64,000 bases of DNA from Cellulomonas marina (GCF_900111925.1 NZ_FOKA01000015.1:32343-96342); one strand, 5' to 3'. Positions 51,182-61,484 are shown, counted from the first letter of the stretch. Notes: generated by a model from the letters alone, not told the origin. Numbers and translations: made by a program.

Positions 51182-52501
51182 GTGGTCTGGGTGCTGGCAC
51201 CTCACTCGGACGGCTCCGCTCCCGATGGGTCGGGCGTGACCGACGTCCTGACCACCGGCCCCGACGCCGCGACCGCGATGGCCGGCGCCGCGCAGCTCGA
51301 CGCGTGGTCCGCCGGCGCCGTCACGGCGGGCGACCACGAGCTCGTCGCGGTCCTGCGTGCCGCCGACCCGGACGCGGCGGTGCTGCGCGCCCGCGCGGAC
51401 GTCCTGTCCGGACGCCCCGGGGCGGCGCGGGCGGCGCTGCGCGGGGCGGGCCACGCCGTCGCGGTGCCGCCGGCCGACTGGGCCGGGCTCGTCGACCTCG
51501 CCGCCGTGGCCGCGCTCGGCACGGACGCCTCGGCGCTCCCGCGGCTGCTGGCCGCGGGCTCGTCCCTGCACGGGCAGGCGGCCCGCGAGTGGGTGTGGCT
51601 GGTGGGTGCCGCCGCGGAGCAGCGGGCCGAGCACGAGCTGGCGGACCAGGCGTGGCGGGCCCTCGTGCGCGAGCACGGCGTGCGGTCGACGCCCGTCCTC
51701 GTGCGGCTCCTCGTCGCCGTGCTGTCCGCGCGGCCGGCGGGGGACGTCGCGGGTGTCGCCGAGGCCGCTCGCGTGGCGGCGGAGGTCGTCGCCGAGACGG
51801 ACCTGACCGTCGCCGAGCGCGTCCGGATGGTGGCCGAGGGGGCCGCCCGGCTGTCCGCGCGGGACGACGCGCCCGGTGCGGCCCTGCTCGTCGCCGCGAC
51901 CGCGCGTCGTGTGCCGGACCGCGCCGCCTGGGCGGCCGTCGTCGCCCGCTGGGTGCCGGCCACGCCGTGGACCCTCGTGCTGGGGCCGCTGGCCGGGCCC
52001 CTCCTCGGGCACAGGGACGCCGACGAGCGGGCGCTCGGACGCCTGCGCCCCGGCACCCGCGGCCCGCGCCTGCCGGTGGCCGACCCGGTGGGCCTGCTCG
52101 CGGGCGACGACGACGCCGCGCTCGTGTGCACCTGCTGGGAGCGGTCCGTCCTCGACGGGGTGTCCGCGCAGGCCTACGCCGCACGTCACCTGCGGCCCGC
52201 CCGGGTCGTGCTCGGCCCCGCCGTGGAGGGGGCGGCCGCGCTGGCGGGGCTCGTCGTGCGGGCGGTGCGGTGCCCGGTCACGGCGCGGGTCTGGCTGGCC
52301 GTGGCCCGCGACGGCGAGCCCGTCCGTCTCCTGCTCGACGGCCCGCCGTCCGAGCCGCTGCCCGCGGCGCCGTCGAGCGCGCCGGCGGCCCCCGCCGCCG
52401 TCCCGACCCCGCACGCGGCGTCCGACGACGCGACGGGGCGCCCGACCCGTCCGGCACCCGCCGGGACGGACGGCGGGACGCTGCCCGGCGGCTACCTCTG
52501 A
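51182..52501 (+). CDS. hypothetical alanine-rich protein
   Basis: A 439-residue protein I do not recognise. It is very rich in Ala/Val/Arg/Asp and predicted mostly helical with a repetitive layout (LRARADVLSGRPGAARAALR, WRALVREHGVRSTPVLVRLL), which suggests a TPR-like solenoid up to about residue 250. A second region (about 300-395, DDDAALVCTCWERSVLDGVS) and a Pro/Ala tail follow. No signal peptide. GTG 51182 or GTG 51191 may be the start; neither has a good ribosome site. Third-position bias supports coding. Ends at a very strong terminator. Confidence 0.6.
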   Translation: MVWVLAPHSDGSAPDGSGVTDVLTTGPDAATAMAGAAQLDAWSAGAVTAGDHELVAVLRAADPDAAVLRARADVLSGRPGAARAALRGAGHAVAVPPADWAGLVDLAAVAALGTDASALPRLLAAGSSLHGQAAREWVWLVGAAAEQRAEHELADQAWRALVREHGVRSTPVLVRLLVAVLSARPAGDVAGVAEAARVAAEVVAETDLTVAERVRMVAEGAARLSARDDAPGAALLVAATARRVPDRAAWAAVVARWVPATPWTLVLGPLAGPLLGHRDADERALGRLRPGTRGPRLPVADPVGLLAGDDDAALVCTCWERSVLDGVSAQAYAARHLRPARVVLGPAVEGAAALAGLVVRAVRCPVTARVWLAVARDGEPVRLLLDGPPSEPLPAAPSSAPAAPAAVPTPHAASDDATGRPTRPAPAGTDGGTLPGGYL

Positions 52502-52513
52502 CCTCCAGCTCGC

Positions 52514-52564
52514 ACGACGACGGGCGGTGGGCACCCCCCTGTGGCGCCCACCGCCCGTCGTCGT
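52514..52564. terminator. strong bidirectional terminator
   Basis: 19-bp perfect arms starting ACGACGACGGGCGGTGGGC, 13-nt loop, between the hypothetical gene and the convergent Nramp fragment. Confidence 0.85.
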
Positions 52565-52574
52565 CAGCCGTGGG

Positions 52575-53010
52575 TCAGGACACCAGCCCCATCACGAGCT
52601 GGACCCAGAACACGCCCAGCACCGCGAACGCCACCACGCCGAGGGCGACCTGCCACCACCGGTTGCGCAGGCGGCCCATGAAGTCGGCACGCGTCGCCAT
52701 GAACACCAGCAGGAAGCACAGCACCGGCGCGGTGAGGACCGTGAGGGACTGCGCGATGACGATGAGCTGCACGGGCGAGGCCTGGAAGACGGCCGTGACG
52801 GCCAGCCCGACCGCGAGGATCGTGCCCGAGAAGGTCCGCGCGGCCTTCGTGCCGGCCGACGCGCCGTGCCCGAAGGCGTCCGACAGCATCGTCCCGCCGG
52901 CGGTGGCGTTGGCGGTCATGGCGGAGAACGCCGCGGCGAAGAAGCCGAGCGAGAAGATCCACGTCCCGACCGGGCCCGCGAGCGGCTCGAACACCGAGGA
53001 GAGCTGCCCG
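52575..53010 (-). pseudogene. Nramp-type metal transporter, C-terminal fragment
   Basis: About 145 residues match the C-terminal third of Nramp-like divalent metal/H+ symporters: the segments FEPLAGPVGTWIFSLGFFAA, AFSAMTANATAGGTMLSDAFG and FMATRADFMGRLRNRWW, with four helices. Reading upstream, the family frame (ATTIGQLSS) runs to about 53020 and then meets the LacI fragment on the other strand. The N-terminal 250 or more residues are absent. Truncated by a deletion or joined by misassembly. Confidence 0.8.
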
Positions 53011-53403
53011 ATGGTGGTCGCGCCCGGGCTGGTCGGCCACGCGGCGACCTACGGCGTCGACGACGGCGTCGCGGCCGGCGAGCGCCTGTTCGCGCTGCCG
53101 CCCGACCGGCGGCCGACCGCCGTCTTCGCCGCCAACGACAACCTGGCCGTCGGGGTCATGTCGGCGGCGCACCGCGCCGGCCTCGTGCCGGGGCAGGACG
53201 TGGCCGTCGTCGGCTACAACGACATCCCGCTCGCCCGGCGCATGCCCGTGCCGCTGTCGTCGGTGCTCGTGCCCTACGACCTCATCGCGAGCACGGCGCT
53301 GGACATGCTGGTCGGCGGGGCCACGCCGCGCATCGAGCGGACGATGCCGACGCTCCTGCCGCGCGCCTCGTCGGGCGGACCGGTGGGGGCCCCCGGCGCC
53401 TGA
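53011..53403 (+). pseudogene. LacI-family regulator, C-terminal fragment
   Basis: About 130 residues of a LacI sensor domain: RPTAVFAANDNLAVGVMSAA, VAVVGYNDIPLARRMPVPLS and SVLVPYDLIASTALDMLVGG, ending normally. The HTH and first two thirds are missing; the reading begins abruptly at the Nramp junction near 53010. It cannot bind DNA as it stands. Confidence 0.8.
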
Positions 53404-53436
53404 GGGCCCCCGCCCGGCCGGGTCACCCGGCGCCGC

Positions 53437-55119
53437 TCAGGACGGGCGCGGCGCGTGCCGGTCGAGGAACTCGTACACCTCCGTGGTGTCCACGCCCGGG
53501 AAGACGCCGACCGGCAGGGCGGCCAGCAGGGAGGAGTGCGGGCGGGCGCTGGGCCACGCCCGGTCCGACCACCGGGCGGCGAGCTCGTCGGGCGGGGTGC
53601 GGCAGCACGTGGGATCCGGGCAGCGCGAGGCCGAGCGCTCCGGGGTCTCCCGGCCGCGGAACCACCGCACGTGCGCGAACGGCACGCCGACGCTCACGGA
53701 GAACGCGCCCTGCGACGACGGCTGCACGCGCGAGGTGCACCAGAACGTGCCCGATGACGTGTCGGTGTACTGGTAGTACGGGCTGAAGCGGTCCTCGCGG
53801 GTGAACACCACGCGTGCGGTCCACTGCCGGCAGACGGGCTGGCCCTCGATCGCCCCCAAGGGGTCGCTGGGGAACCGCACGCCGTCGTTCTCGTAGGCCT
53901 TGTGCAGCGTGCCGCCCTCGTGGACCTTCATGAAGTGCACCGGGATGTCCAGGTGCCGGGTCGCGAGGTTGGTGAACCGGTGCGCGGCGGTCTCGTACGG
54001 CACCGCGAAGGCGTCGCGCAGGTCCTCCACGGACACCCGGCGTTCGGCCTTCTGCTCCTTCAGCAGCCGGACCGCATCCGCCTCGGGGAGCATGAGCGCG
54101 GCCGCCATGTAGTTGGCCTCCACGCGCTGGCGGAGGAAGTCGGCGTAGCCGTCGGGCTCGCCGTGCCCGAGCACGTGGCTGGCGAGGGCCTGGAGCAGCG
54201 GCGACCGCGAGTCCGAGGTGCCGAGGCCGTGCTGCGGCAGGTAGATGCGCCCGTGCGCGAGGTCGGTGACCGTCCGCGTCGAGTGCGGCAGGTCGCTCAC
54301 GTGGTGCAGCGTGAAGCCCAGGTGCGCGGCGATGTCCGCGGTCGCGCGCTGGCTCAGCGGGCCGCCCTCATGGCCGACGGCCGCCAGCAGTCGACGGGCG
54401 TGCTCCTCCAGCTCCGGGAAGTGGTTGTCGCGGGCCCGCATCTGGCGGCGCAGCTCCGCGTTCGCGCGCCGCGCCTCCTCCGGCGTGGCCGCGCGCTGGG
54501 TCAGCAGCCGCTTCACGTGCGCCTGCAGGGCGACGAGGGCCTCGAGCGCGTCCGACGGCACGGAACGGCCGATCTTCACGGGCGGGACGCCGAGCGAGGA
54601 CAGCAGCGGGCCCCGCTGGGCGCGCTCGAGCTCGACCTCCAGGGCCGCCCGGCGGCTCGGCGGCTCCGTGCGCAGCAGCTCGGCGAGCGGGACGCCGAGG
54701 GCCTCCGCGATGGTCTGCAGCAGGGACAGCTTCGGCTCGCGGTGGCCGTTCTCGAGCATCGACACCTGCGACGGGGCGCGCCCGATGGCGGTCCCGAGGT
54801 CCTCGAGCGTCATGCCGCGCGCGGTCCGCAGGTGCCGCACCCGGCGGCCCAGCACGAGGGTGTCGAGGCTGGTGGGCGCCCCGGCGCGCTCGTCGGGCGC
54901 CGGGCCGGCCGCGGGCGGGGAGGACGGGTCCGGGCGGCCCCGCGTCGGGACCGTGAGACGGCCGGGCGCGGCCGGCGCGGGGGGCGGCACGTGCGTCGCG
55001 GGGCGTGCGACGCGGGTGGCGCGGGCGGTGGTGGTCGGGGCTCCAGCGGGGGGCTGCGCAGGGGCGGGCCGGGTCGTGGTGGGCACGGGGCCGGGCATGC
55101 GCGTCGTCGTCGTCGGCAT
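53437..55119 (-). CDS. ScfR/RamB-type regulator (XRE + IrrE-like + DUF2083)
   Basis: A 560-residue regulator. An XRE HTH (about 92-150: [40 protein letters not shown]) is followed by the ImmA/IrrE-like region (about 270-360; its motif reads [16 protein letters not shown] rather than a canonical HExxH, so probably non-catalytic) and the DUF2083 C-terminus ([34 protein letters not shown] with clustered cysteines). RamB of Corynebacterium, which controls acetate and glyoxylate genes, has this layout. It is divergent from aceA, which supports the same job. The first 85 residues are a disordered Pro/Thr/Ala tail not usual for the family, so the start may be downstream. Confidence 0.88.
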   Translation of the reverse strand: MPTTTTRMPGPVPTTTRPAPAQPPAGAPTTTARATRVARPATHVPPPAPAAPGRLTVPTRGRPDPSSPPAAGPAPDERAGAPTSLDTLVLGRRVRHLRTARGMTLEDLGTAIGRAPSQVSMLENGHREPKLSLLQTIAEALGVPLAELLRTEPPSRRAALEVELERAQRGPLLSSLGVPPVKIGRSVPSDALEALVALQAHVKRLLTQRAATPEEARRANAELRRQMRARDNHFPELEEHARRLLAAVGHEGGPLSQRATADIAAHLGFTLHHVSDLPHSTRTVTDLAHGRIYLPQHGLGTSDSRSPLLQALASHVLGHGEPDGYADFLRQRVEANYMAAALMLPEADAVRLLKEQKAERRVSVEDLRDAFAVPYETAAHRFTNLATRHLDIPVHFMKVHEGGTLHKAYENDGVRFPSDPLGAIEGQPVCRQWTARVVFTREDRFSPYYQYTDTSSGTFWCTSRVQPSSQGAFSVSVGVPFAHVRWFRGRETPERSASRCPDPTCCRTPPDELAARWSDRAWPSARPHSSLLAALPVGVFPGVDTTEVYEFLDRHAPRPS

Positions 55120-55142
55120 GGCGCAACGCTGGCAGCGGCCAC

Positions 55143-55195
55143 CCCTTCTGTCGAGGAGAAGAAGGGCTGATCTTCCGCGGCCGAGGCCGGGGAAG
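55143..55195. promoter_or_regulatory. two inverted repeats in the aceA/regulator spacer
   Basis: CCCTTCT-N10-AGAAGGG (55143-55166) and CTTCCGCGGCC-GA-GGCCGGGGAAG (55172-55195, one mismatched pair) lie between the divergent regulator and aceA. Both have CTTC/GAAG outer arms. They are candidates for the binding site of the ScfR/RamB-type regulator. Confidence 0.45.
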
Positions 55196-55292
55196 AACCG
55201 CGCAACCGCAGCCAGTCTTGCTCGTGCCGGCACCGACGCCGGTGCAGGACACGACCACCCGGCCAGGCCGGGGCAGCCGATGGAGGCACCCG

Positions 55293-56588
<1,296 letters not shown>

Positions 56589-56659
56589 CCCGCCGTCCGC
56601 GTCGACCACCCGACGCGCCCCCGACACGTGCACCGCCGCACCTCTCCAGGAGCCCCGCC

Positions 56660-58360
56660 ATGACCACCACCACGCCCCGCCTGTCCCCCGACCCGACCCT
56701 GAGCGGCACCGGCACCGCCTCCCGGACGCGCACCCGCCTGCCCGCACCCGTCGGCATCGCCGTCGTCGGCCCGGCCCTGCCCGACACGCCGCGGATCCTC
56801 ACCGACGAGGCGCTGTCGTTCCTCGGGGACCTGCACGCCCGCTTCGCCGCGACGCGGCACGAGCTCCTCACGGCCCGGCAGCGCCGCCGCGACGCGGTCT
56901 CCAACGGCGAGGACCTGCGGTTCCTGCCGCTCACGGCCCACATCCGCGCCGACCGCACGTGGCGCGTCGCCGGCCCCGGCCCCGGCCTGGAGGACCGCCG
57001 CGTGGAGATCACCGGCCCCACCGACCGCAAGATGACCGTCAACGCGCTGAACTCGGGCGCGCAGGTGTGGCTCGCCGACCACGAGGACGCCATGAGCCCC
57101 ACCTGGGCCAACGTCCTCACCGGCCAGGGCAACCTCTACGACGCGATCCGGGGCCAGGTGGACTTCACGAGCCCGGAGGGCAAGGAGTACCGCGTCGGGG
57201 CGACGACGCCGACGATCGTCTTCCGCCCGCGCGGCTGGCACCTGACGGAGAAGCACCTCGTCGTCACCGACCGCGGCGGCCAGGAGTGCGCGGCCTCCGC
57301 GAGCCTCGTCGACGCCGGGCTGTACCTCTTCCACAACGCGCGGGAGCTCGTCGAGCGAGGCCGGGGGCCGTACCTCTACCTGCCGAAGATCGAGAGCCAC
57401 CGCGAGGCGCGGCTGTGGGACGACGTCTTCCGGTTCACCGAGGCCTACCTCGGCCTGCGGCACGGCACCATCCGCGCGACCGTCCTCATCGAGACCATCA
57501 CGGCGGCGTTCGAGATGGAGGAGATCCTCTACGAGCTGCGCGACCACTGCGCGGGGCTTAACGCCGGCCGCTGGGACTACCTGTTCAGCATCATCAAGAC
57601 GTTCCGCGACCGCGGGTCCCGCTTCACGCTGCCCGACCGCTCCCGCGTGACGATGACGGTGCCGTTCATGAAGGCGTACTCCGAGCTGCTCGTCGCCACG
57701 TGCCACCGTCGCGGGGCCCAGGCCATCGGCGGCATGAGCGCCTTCATCCCCAACCGGCGCGACCCGGAGGTCACCGCGCGGGCGCTGGCGCAGGTGCGCG
57801 CGGACAAGGAGCGGGAGGCCGGGCAGGGCTTCGACGGGACGTGGGTCGCGCACCCGGACCTCGTGCCCGTGGCGCGCGCGGTGTTCGACGGGGCGCTCGG
57901 CGGCCGCACGGACCAGCGGCACCGCCTGCGCGAGGACGTCGACGTCAGCGCCCGCGACCTGCTCGACGTGCGCGGCGCCGGGGGCGGCGAGCCGGGCGCG
58001 GTGACCGACGCCGGGCTGCGCGCCAACATCAGCGTCGGCGTGCGGTACCTCGAGGCGTGGCTGCGCGGGCTGGGCGCGGTCGCCATCGACGACCTCATGG
58101 AGGACGCGGCGACCGCCGAGATCTCGCGGTCGCAGGTGTGGCAGTGGCTGCACGCCGGCGTCGTGACGGCCGAGGGGAGCCGGATCACGCGCACGCACGT
58201 GGAGAAGGTCCTCACCGACGTGGTGTCCGGCCTCCCGCGCGGCGCCGGCGACCGCGTCGAGGAGGCGGCGGACCTCTTCCGCGAGGTCGCGCTGGGGGAG
58301 GAGTTCCCGACCTTCCTCACCGTCCCCGCCTACGCGCAGCACCTGGTGACGCGCGCCTAG
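56660..58360 (+). CDS. aceB: malate synthase A
   Basis: The 566-residue enzyme that condenses glyoxylate with acetyl-CoA to malate. Family blocks in order: RKMTVNALNSGAQVWLADHEDAMSP, RPRGWHLTEKH, YLPKIESHREARLWDD, IRATVLIETITAAFEMEEIL, GLNAGRWDYLFSIIKTF, MTVPFMKAYSELLV and GGMSAFIPNR. The catalytic Arg (IRATVLIET) and the Glu of that block are present. AGGAG precedes ATG 56660. It is probably cotranscribed with aceA for growth on acetate or fatty acids. Confidence 0.97.
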   Translation: MTTTTPRLSPDPTLSGTGTASRTRTRLPAPVGIAVVGPALPDTPRILTDEALSFLGDLHARFAATRHELLTARQRRRDAVSNGEDLRFLPLTAHIRADRTWRVAGPGPGLEDRRVEITGPTDRKMTVNALNSGAQVWLADHEDAMSPTWANVLTGQGNLYDAIRGQVDFTSPEGKEYRVGATTPTIVFRPRGWHLTEKHLVVTDRGGQECAASASLVDAGLYLFHNARELVERGRGPYLYLPKIESHREARLWDDVFRFTEAYLGLRHGTIRATVLIETITAAFEMEEILYELRDHCAGLNAGRWDYLFSIIKTFRDRGSRFTLPDRSRVTMTVPFMKAYSELLVATCHRRGAQAIGGMSAFIPNRRDPEVTARALAQVRADKEREAGQGFDGTWVAHPDLVPVARAVFDGALGGRTDQRHRLREDVDVSARDLLDVRGAGGGEPGAVTDAGLRANISVGVRYLEAWLRGLGAVAIDDLMEDAATAEISRSQVWQWLHAGVVTAEGSRITRTHVEKVLTDVVSGLPRGAGDRVEEAADLFREVALGEEFPTFLTVPAYAQHLVTRA

Positions 58361-58454
58361 GGCGGGTGCGTCGGTCGCGTGCCGGGCCCGGTGTGGTGCC
58401 CAGCACGTGATATGCGGTTGGCCCGGGGCCGGCCGTGACGGCATCATCGGCGTC

Positions 58455-58559
58455 ATGCGCACGCCGATCGCCGCCGTCATGGCCGGCCTCCGTGCGCCCG
58501 CGACGACGGGGGCCTATCGCGCCACGGCCCGCCGCACGCGCTGTCATCGGTCTCGCTGA
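58455..58559 (+). CDS. possible 34-codon leader peptide
   Basis: ATG 58455 opens a 34-codon reading frame ending RRTRCHRSR before TGA, inside the 272-bp spacer upstream of the small-protein/thioredoxin/DUF4395 operon. Actinobacterial sulfur-related operons often carry short upstream peptides with a Cys near the end. Only position and composition speak for it here, and the rest of the spacer shows no clear structure. Confidence 0.22.
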   Translation: MRTPIAAVMAGLRAPATTGAYRATARRTRCHRSR

Positions 58560-58632
58560 GCACCCGCAGACCCCCGCAGCCCGTCGTCCCCGCCGCCCTC
58601 GCGGCACCCCTCGCCCCGCCCCGGAGCCCGCC

Positions 58633-58911
58633 ATGAGCAGCACCCCCGTCCCCCGGCCCACCGGTACCCCCGTGCCGTCGCCCCGCCGGGTCGCGCCCGC
58701 GGTCCTGCCCGACGACGCCCGCCTGCGCCGCGTGGCCCCCGCGGCCGGAGGCGAGCGCGCGGTGTCCGTCGTCCTCGACGTCCCGGAGGGCGCGGGCTAC
58801 CCGCAGGACCACGAGCTCGTCGAGCTGGGCGAGGTGCTGCGCGAGATGGCGCAGGAGCTGGCGCCGTGGGTCCGCGGTGCGCGCGTCTCGCTCACCCGGA
58901 GGGCCTCGTGA
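58633..58911 (+). CDS. hypothetical small protein
   Basis: A 92-residue protein starting MSSTPVPRPTG. The first 35 residues are Pro/Thr-rich; the rest (AVSVVLDVPEGAGYPQDHEL, LREMAQELAPWVRGARVSL) looks like a small alpha/beta domain. No family recognised. GTGA coupling to the thioredoxin-like gene places it in that operon. An in-frame start further up gives only Arg/Pro-rich sequence. Confidence 0.6.
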   Translation: MSSTPVPRPTGTPVPSPRRVAPAVLPDDARLRRVAPAAGGERAVSVVLDVPEGAGYPQDHELVELGEVLREMAQELAPWVRGARVSLTRRAS

Positions 58912-59330
58912 CCGGCGACCCGCTCGTCGGCCTGGCGGTCGTCGTGGCCGTGCTGGCGCTGGCGACGGTGGCCGGGGTCGTGCGGGCGCGGCGCTCGGGC
59001 CGGGTGCGCGCGGTCGTCGGCGCGGACGCGCTCGCCGCCCACGAGGTCGGCGGGCTCGGTCGCCGCGCCACGGTCGTGCAGTTCTCGTCCGTCGCGTGCT
59101 CCCCGTGCCGCGCCACCCGCGTCCTGCTCGCCCCGCTGGACGACGAGGACGTGCGCGTCGTGGAGCTGGACGCCGAGGAGCACCTGGCGCTCACGCGGCG
59201 GCTGTCCGTGCTGCGCACCCCGACCGTCCTCGTCCTCGACGCCGCCGGCCGCGTGGTGCACCGGGTGTCCGGGGTGCCGCGCCTGCCGGAGCTGCGGGCG
59301 GGCCTCGACGCGCTGCGGGTGGCGGCGTGA
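58908..59330 (+). CDS. thioredoxin-like protein, membrane-anchored
   Basis: A 140-residue protein with one N-terminal helix (LVGLAVVVAVLALATVAGVV, about 5-24) and a thioredoxin fold with the active-site CSPCR (in FSSVACSPCRATRVLLAPL, about 62-66) and the cis-Pro loop RTPTVLVLDAAG. The active site therefore faces either the periplasm-like space or the cytosol depending on orientation. A thiol-disulfide role is inferred. Coupled to both neighbours by GTGA overlaps; pairing with DUF4395 is common in actinobacteria. Confidence 0.85.
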   Translation: MTGDPLVGLAVVVAVLALATVAGVVRARRSGRVRAVVGADALAAHEVGGLGRRATVVQFSSVACSPCRATRVLLAPLDDEDVRVVELDAEEHLALTRRLSVLRTPTVLVLDAAGRVVHRVSGVPRLPELRAGLDALRVAA

Positions 59331-59785
59331 GCGCCCCCGGCGGGATCGACCCCCGCGGTCCGCGGTTCGTCGCCGCGCTGACCGCCGTCGTCCTGGCCGT
59401 CGTGCTCGTCACGGGCTGGGCCTGGCTGCTGGCCCTGCAGACGCTCGTCTTCGCCGTCGGCGCGCTGGCCGGGATCACCCGCACGCCGTACTCCTGGCTG
59501 TTCCGGCGGGTGGTGCGGCCGCGGCTCGCGCCGCCGGAGGAGCTCGAGGACCCGCGGCCCCCGCGCTTCGCGCAGGGCGTCGGCCTGGTGTTCGCGGTCG
59601 TCGGGCTCGCGGGCCTGCTGCTCGGCGCGCCCGTCGTCGGACTCGTCGCCGTCGGCTGCGCGCTCGCGGCCGCCTTCCTCAACGCCGCCTTCGGCCTGTG
59701 CCTGGGCTGCGAGCTGTACACTTTGCTGAACCGCCTGCGGCGGCCGAAGGCTCCGCTCAACAAGCTGCCAAAGACGGTTGACTAG
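59327..59785 (+). CDS. DUF4395 membrane protein
   Basis: A 152-residue protein with four helices (FVAALTAVVLAVVLVTGWAW, LLALQTLVFAVGALAGI, and two after VVRPRLAPPEELEDPRPPRFAQ) and the conserved GLCLGCELY near the end, which identifies DUF4395. The two Cys suggest thiol chemistry with the neighbouring thioredoxin. The final dozen residues (KAPLNKLPKTVD) use less GC-rich codons and lie at the boundary to the AT-richer island, so the native end may have been replaced by the insertion. Confidence 0.85.
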   Translation: MSAPGGIDPRGPRFVAALTAVVLAVVLVTGWAWLLALQTLVFAVGALAGITRTPYSWLFRRVVRPRLAPPEELEDPRPPRFAQGVGLVFAVVGLAGLLLGAPVVGLVAVGCALAAAFLNAAFGLCLGCELYTLLNRLRRPKAPLNKLPKTVD

Positions 59786-60408
59786 CAGTACGTGTTGGAG
59801 GCTTCCTCGGCGAGCTCACTCAGAATGCGTGCTGCGGAGCGACTCCACGTCTCCAAACGCGCCTCTGTGCGGCGCAGATCGCGTAACGCAACCCAGCCGA
59901 CATCACCGCTGGAGGCATCTGCACTGAACTTTGGCCGTTGATCGAACTGCCATTCAATCAAGAGCCCAACATGCACACGATCGACCGCCGAATCGCTGTG
60001 CAAAATCACTCCGCGAGGAATAATTTTTGCGGGCGCAAGCAGCCCTAGCTCCTCGCCGACCTCTCTCTGTGCTGCTGCCCCGATGGTGGCGCCAGGGTCC
60101 AGCAGGCCGGCGGAATCGAGCTTAGCGTCGACGAGCCCGACGTGACCGCCCCAACCAATAGAAATTCTGCCGTGCAGACGACCTTCGTTGCCGGACGCCA
60201 AACGCGTGTATGCCAACACCTCGTCCCCGAACCGCATGGCGACATAAGGGATTACCTGCCGGATTGACGGATCCACCTCCGCCTTTATGCGACTAACGAA
60301 GCTGTAAGCGTCCCGATCGGCCGCCGACAACCCCTCCTCTGTAAGAGTTGCAAACAGCAACTCAGCCGCGCCGTTCGGTACGACGAGAACATGTTCGTCC
60401 CGACTCAC
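59782..60408 (-). CDS. NUDIX hydrolase
   Basis: A 208-residue protein. The Nudix box is GLLDPGATIGAAAQREVGEELGL (glycine at about 101, REVGEE at 115-120); the upstream acidic residue of the canonical box is Ala here. The flanks (HVLVVPNGAAELLF, KAEVDPSIRQVIPYVAMRFG, SIGWGGHVGLVDAKLD) resemble the MutT-like predicted phosphoesterases of COG4112. It would cleave a nucleoside-diphosphate-linked compound; the substrate is unknown. GTG 60408 has AAAGGGG 8 nt upstream and follows the previous stop by 4 nt. Last gene of the four-gene operon, convergent with DUF4395 and overlapping it by 4 nt. Confidence 0.85.
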   Translation of the reverse strand: MSRDEHVLVVPNGAAELLFATLTEEGLSAADRDAYSFVSRIKAEVDPSIRQVIPYVAMRFGDEVLAYTRLASGNEGRLHGRISIGWGGHVGLVDAKLDSAGLLDPGATIGAAAQREVGEELGLLAPAKIIPRGVILHSDSAVDRVHVGLLIEWQFDQRPKFSADASSGDVGWVALRDLRRTEARLETWSRSAARILSELAEEASNTYC

Positions 60409-60412
60409 TGCG

Positions 60413-60955
60413 TCACCCCTTTACGACCCAGAAGCCGTCGTCGATACTTCTAACATTGGACTCCAGCCGTGCTGAACCGACGGTCACTGGATCCGTCCGA
60501 GGGTTTAGCGAATCTACGATCACCACGGAAGTGTCACTATAGGCGCGTATCGTCGCCACATGCAACGCGTGCCCTGGCTGTCCAAAAAGGCTTAACCAAT
60601 CTACCCCGACGCCGACGGTGTATTTGGATTTGCGAAACAATGCATACTGACCCTCAAAATCAAATAGTGGAACCTGACTGAAACGAACGTGTTCAAAGTC
60701 GAACGTGTGACCGAATAGGATCCGAAGTTGGGGAAGGCGTGGACCGATCGCTTCTGGTCGCACCCCTGACTCTTCGGCGTTTGGCGCCGTCGGAAGACTA
60801 AAGGGATTCGGCTCACCCCGCGGTACTTGTGTCCCCAACGTGCGAGCTAACAGAGCCGGGTCTGGCGTCTTGAGTCCGAGCCGAGAGGCCGAAGTCGACA
60901 AGAACGCGGCAACGCAACAGTAGTCAGGCCAGTCGAGGTCGCTTTTGGCAGTCAT
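60413..60955 (-). CDS. small papain-fold/C39-like protein (tentative)
   Basis: A 180-residue protein with no clear named family. The layout suggests a C39/papain-like fold: a Cys in WPDYCCVAAFLSTSASRLG (Cys13/14) at the start of a helix, GHALHVATIRAY with His at about 129/132, and VVIVDSLNPRTDP with Asp at about 148, in the Cys-His-Asp order of such enzymes. No signal peptide or membrane helix. ATG 60955 is 1 nt after the previous stop, so it is tightly coupled to the dCTP-deaminase-like gene. A protease, transglutaminase-like or purely binding role are all possible. Confidence 0.55.
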   Translation of the reverse strand: MTAKSDLDWPDYCCVAAFLSTSASRLGLKTPDPALLARTLGTQVPRGEPNPFSLPTAPNAEESGVRPEAIGPRLPQLRILFGHTFDFEHVRFSQVPLFDFEGQYALFRKSKYTVGVGVDWLSLFGQPGHALHVATIRAYSDTSVVIVDSLNPRTDPVTVGSARLESNVRSIDDGFWVVKG

Positions 60956-60956
60956 C

Positions 60957-61484
60957 TCAGGTTCGTGGGCGTCGCGGGATCGTGGGACCGTTCGCATCTT
61001 GGTATCGCCCGTCGTAAGGTGCCGAATTGTCAGAACTGCATCGCCATAGCGAGAGGCGTCCGATATCGGCCCCAGGTTTGATAGCTACAGTCAGCGGTCC
61101 AGAATTTACTACCTCGAAGGTGATTCGGCCGGTGTAGCCGGGATCGACCTGCGGATCGTTCTGGTGAATCGACACAAAAAGTCGCGCAAGAGTGCCTTTA
61201 GTGTGCACCGTGCCGAAGTAGCCGAGTGGGATTGTGTAACGGTGCTGGCTGCACGCGAGCACAGCAGCGCCGGGCTCGAGGGTCAGGATTGATCTGGAAA
61301 TGTCCTGTTCGACGTAGTGGCTGTCGAAGTCGACGTCGTCAAGACCTATCGTAACGCCAGACGAATTTGGCCACGACACAGAGTCGCCAAGCTGCACACG
61401 AATCGACGTCACATCGTACAAGGCAGCGGCCGCAATTTGCTTCTGGTTCATGAGTGTCTGGAGGTTTTCGCCAACGATCAACAT
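60957..61484 (-). CDS. dCTP deaminase/dUTPase-superfamily protein
   Basis: A 175-residue protein with the trimeric dUTPase/Dcd fold. TKGTLARLFVSIHQNDP (about 95-111) aligns with the RSSLARLGL motif of Dcd, with the Arg replaced by Lys. VDPGYTGRITFEVVNSG (113-129) keeps DPGxxG and the catalytic Glu at 124. PGADIGRLSLWRC and a C-terminal YDGRYQDANGPTIPR match the Dcd tail. It is likely to deaminate or hydrolyse a pyrimidine deoxynucleotide. Phage-defence dCTP deaminases are known, and the island context makes that option attractive. ATG 61484 is used. Confidence 0.82.
   Translation of the reverse strand: MLIVGENLQTLMNQKQIAAAALYDVTSIRVQLGDSVSWPNSSGVTIGLDDVDFDSHYVEQDISRSILTLEPGAAVLACSQHRYTIPLGYFGTVHTKGTLARLFVSIHQNDPQVDPGYTGRITFEVVNSGPLTVAIKPGADIGRLSLWRCSSDNSAPYDGRYQDANGPTIPRRPRT

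Noticed and set aside
53011..53403. Functional LacI regulator
   Set aside because: Lacks the DNA-binding domain and most of the sensor; begins at a junction with an opposite-strand fragment.
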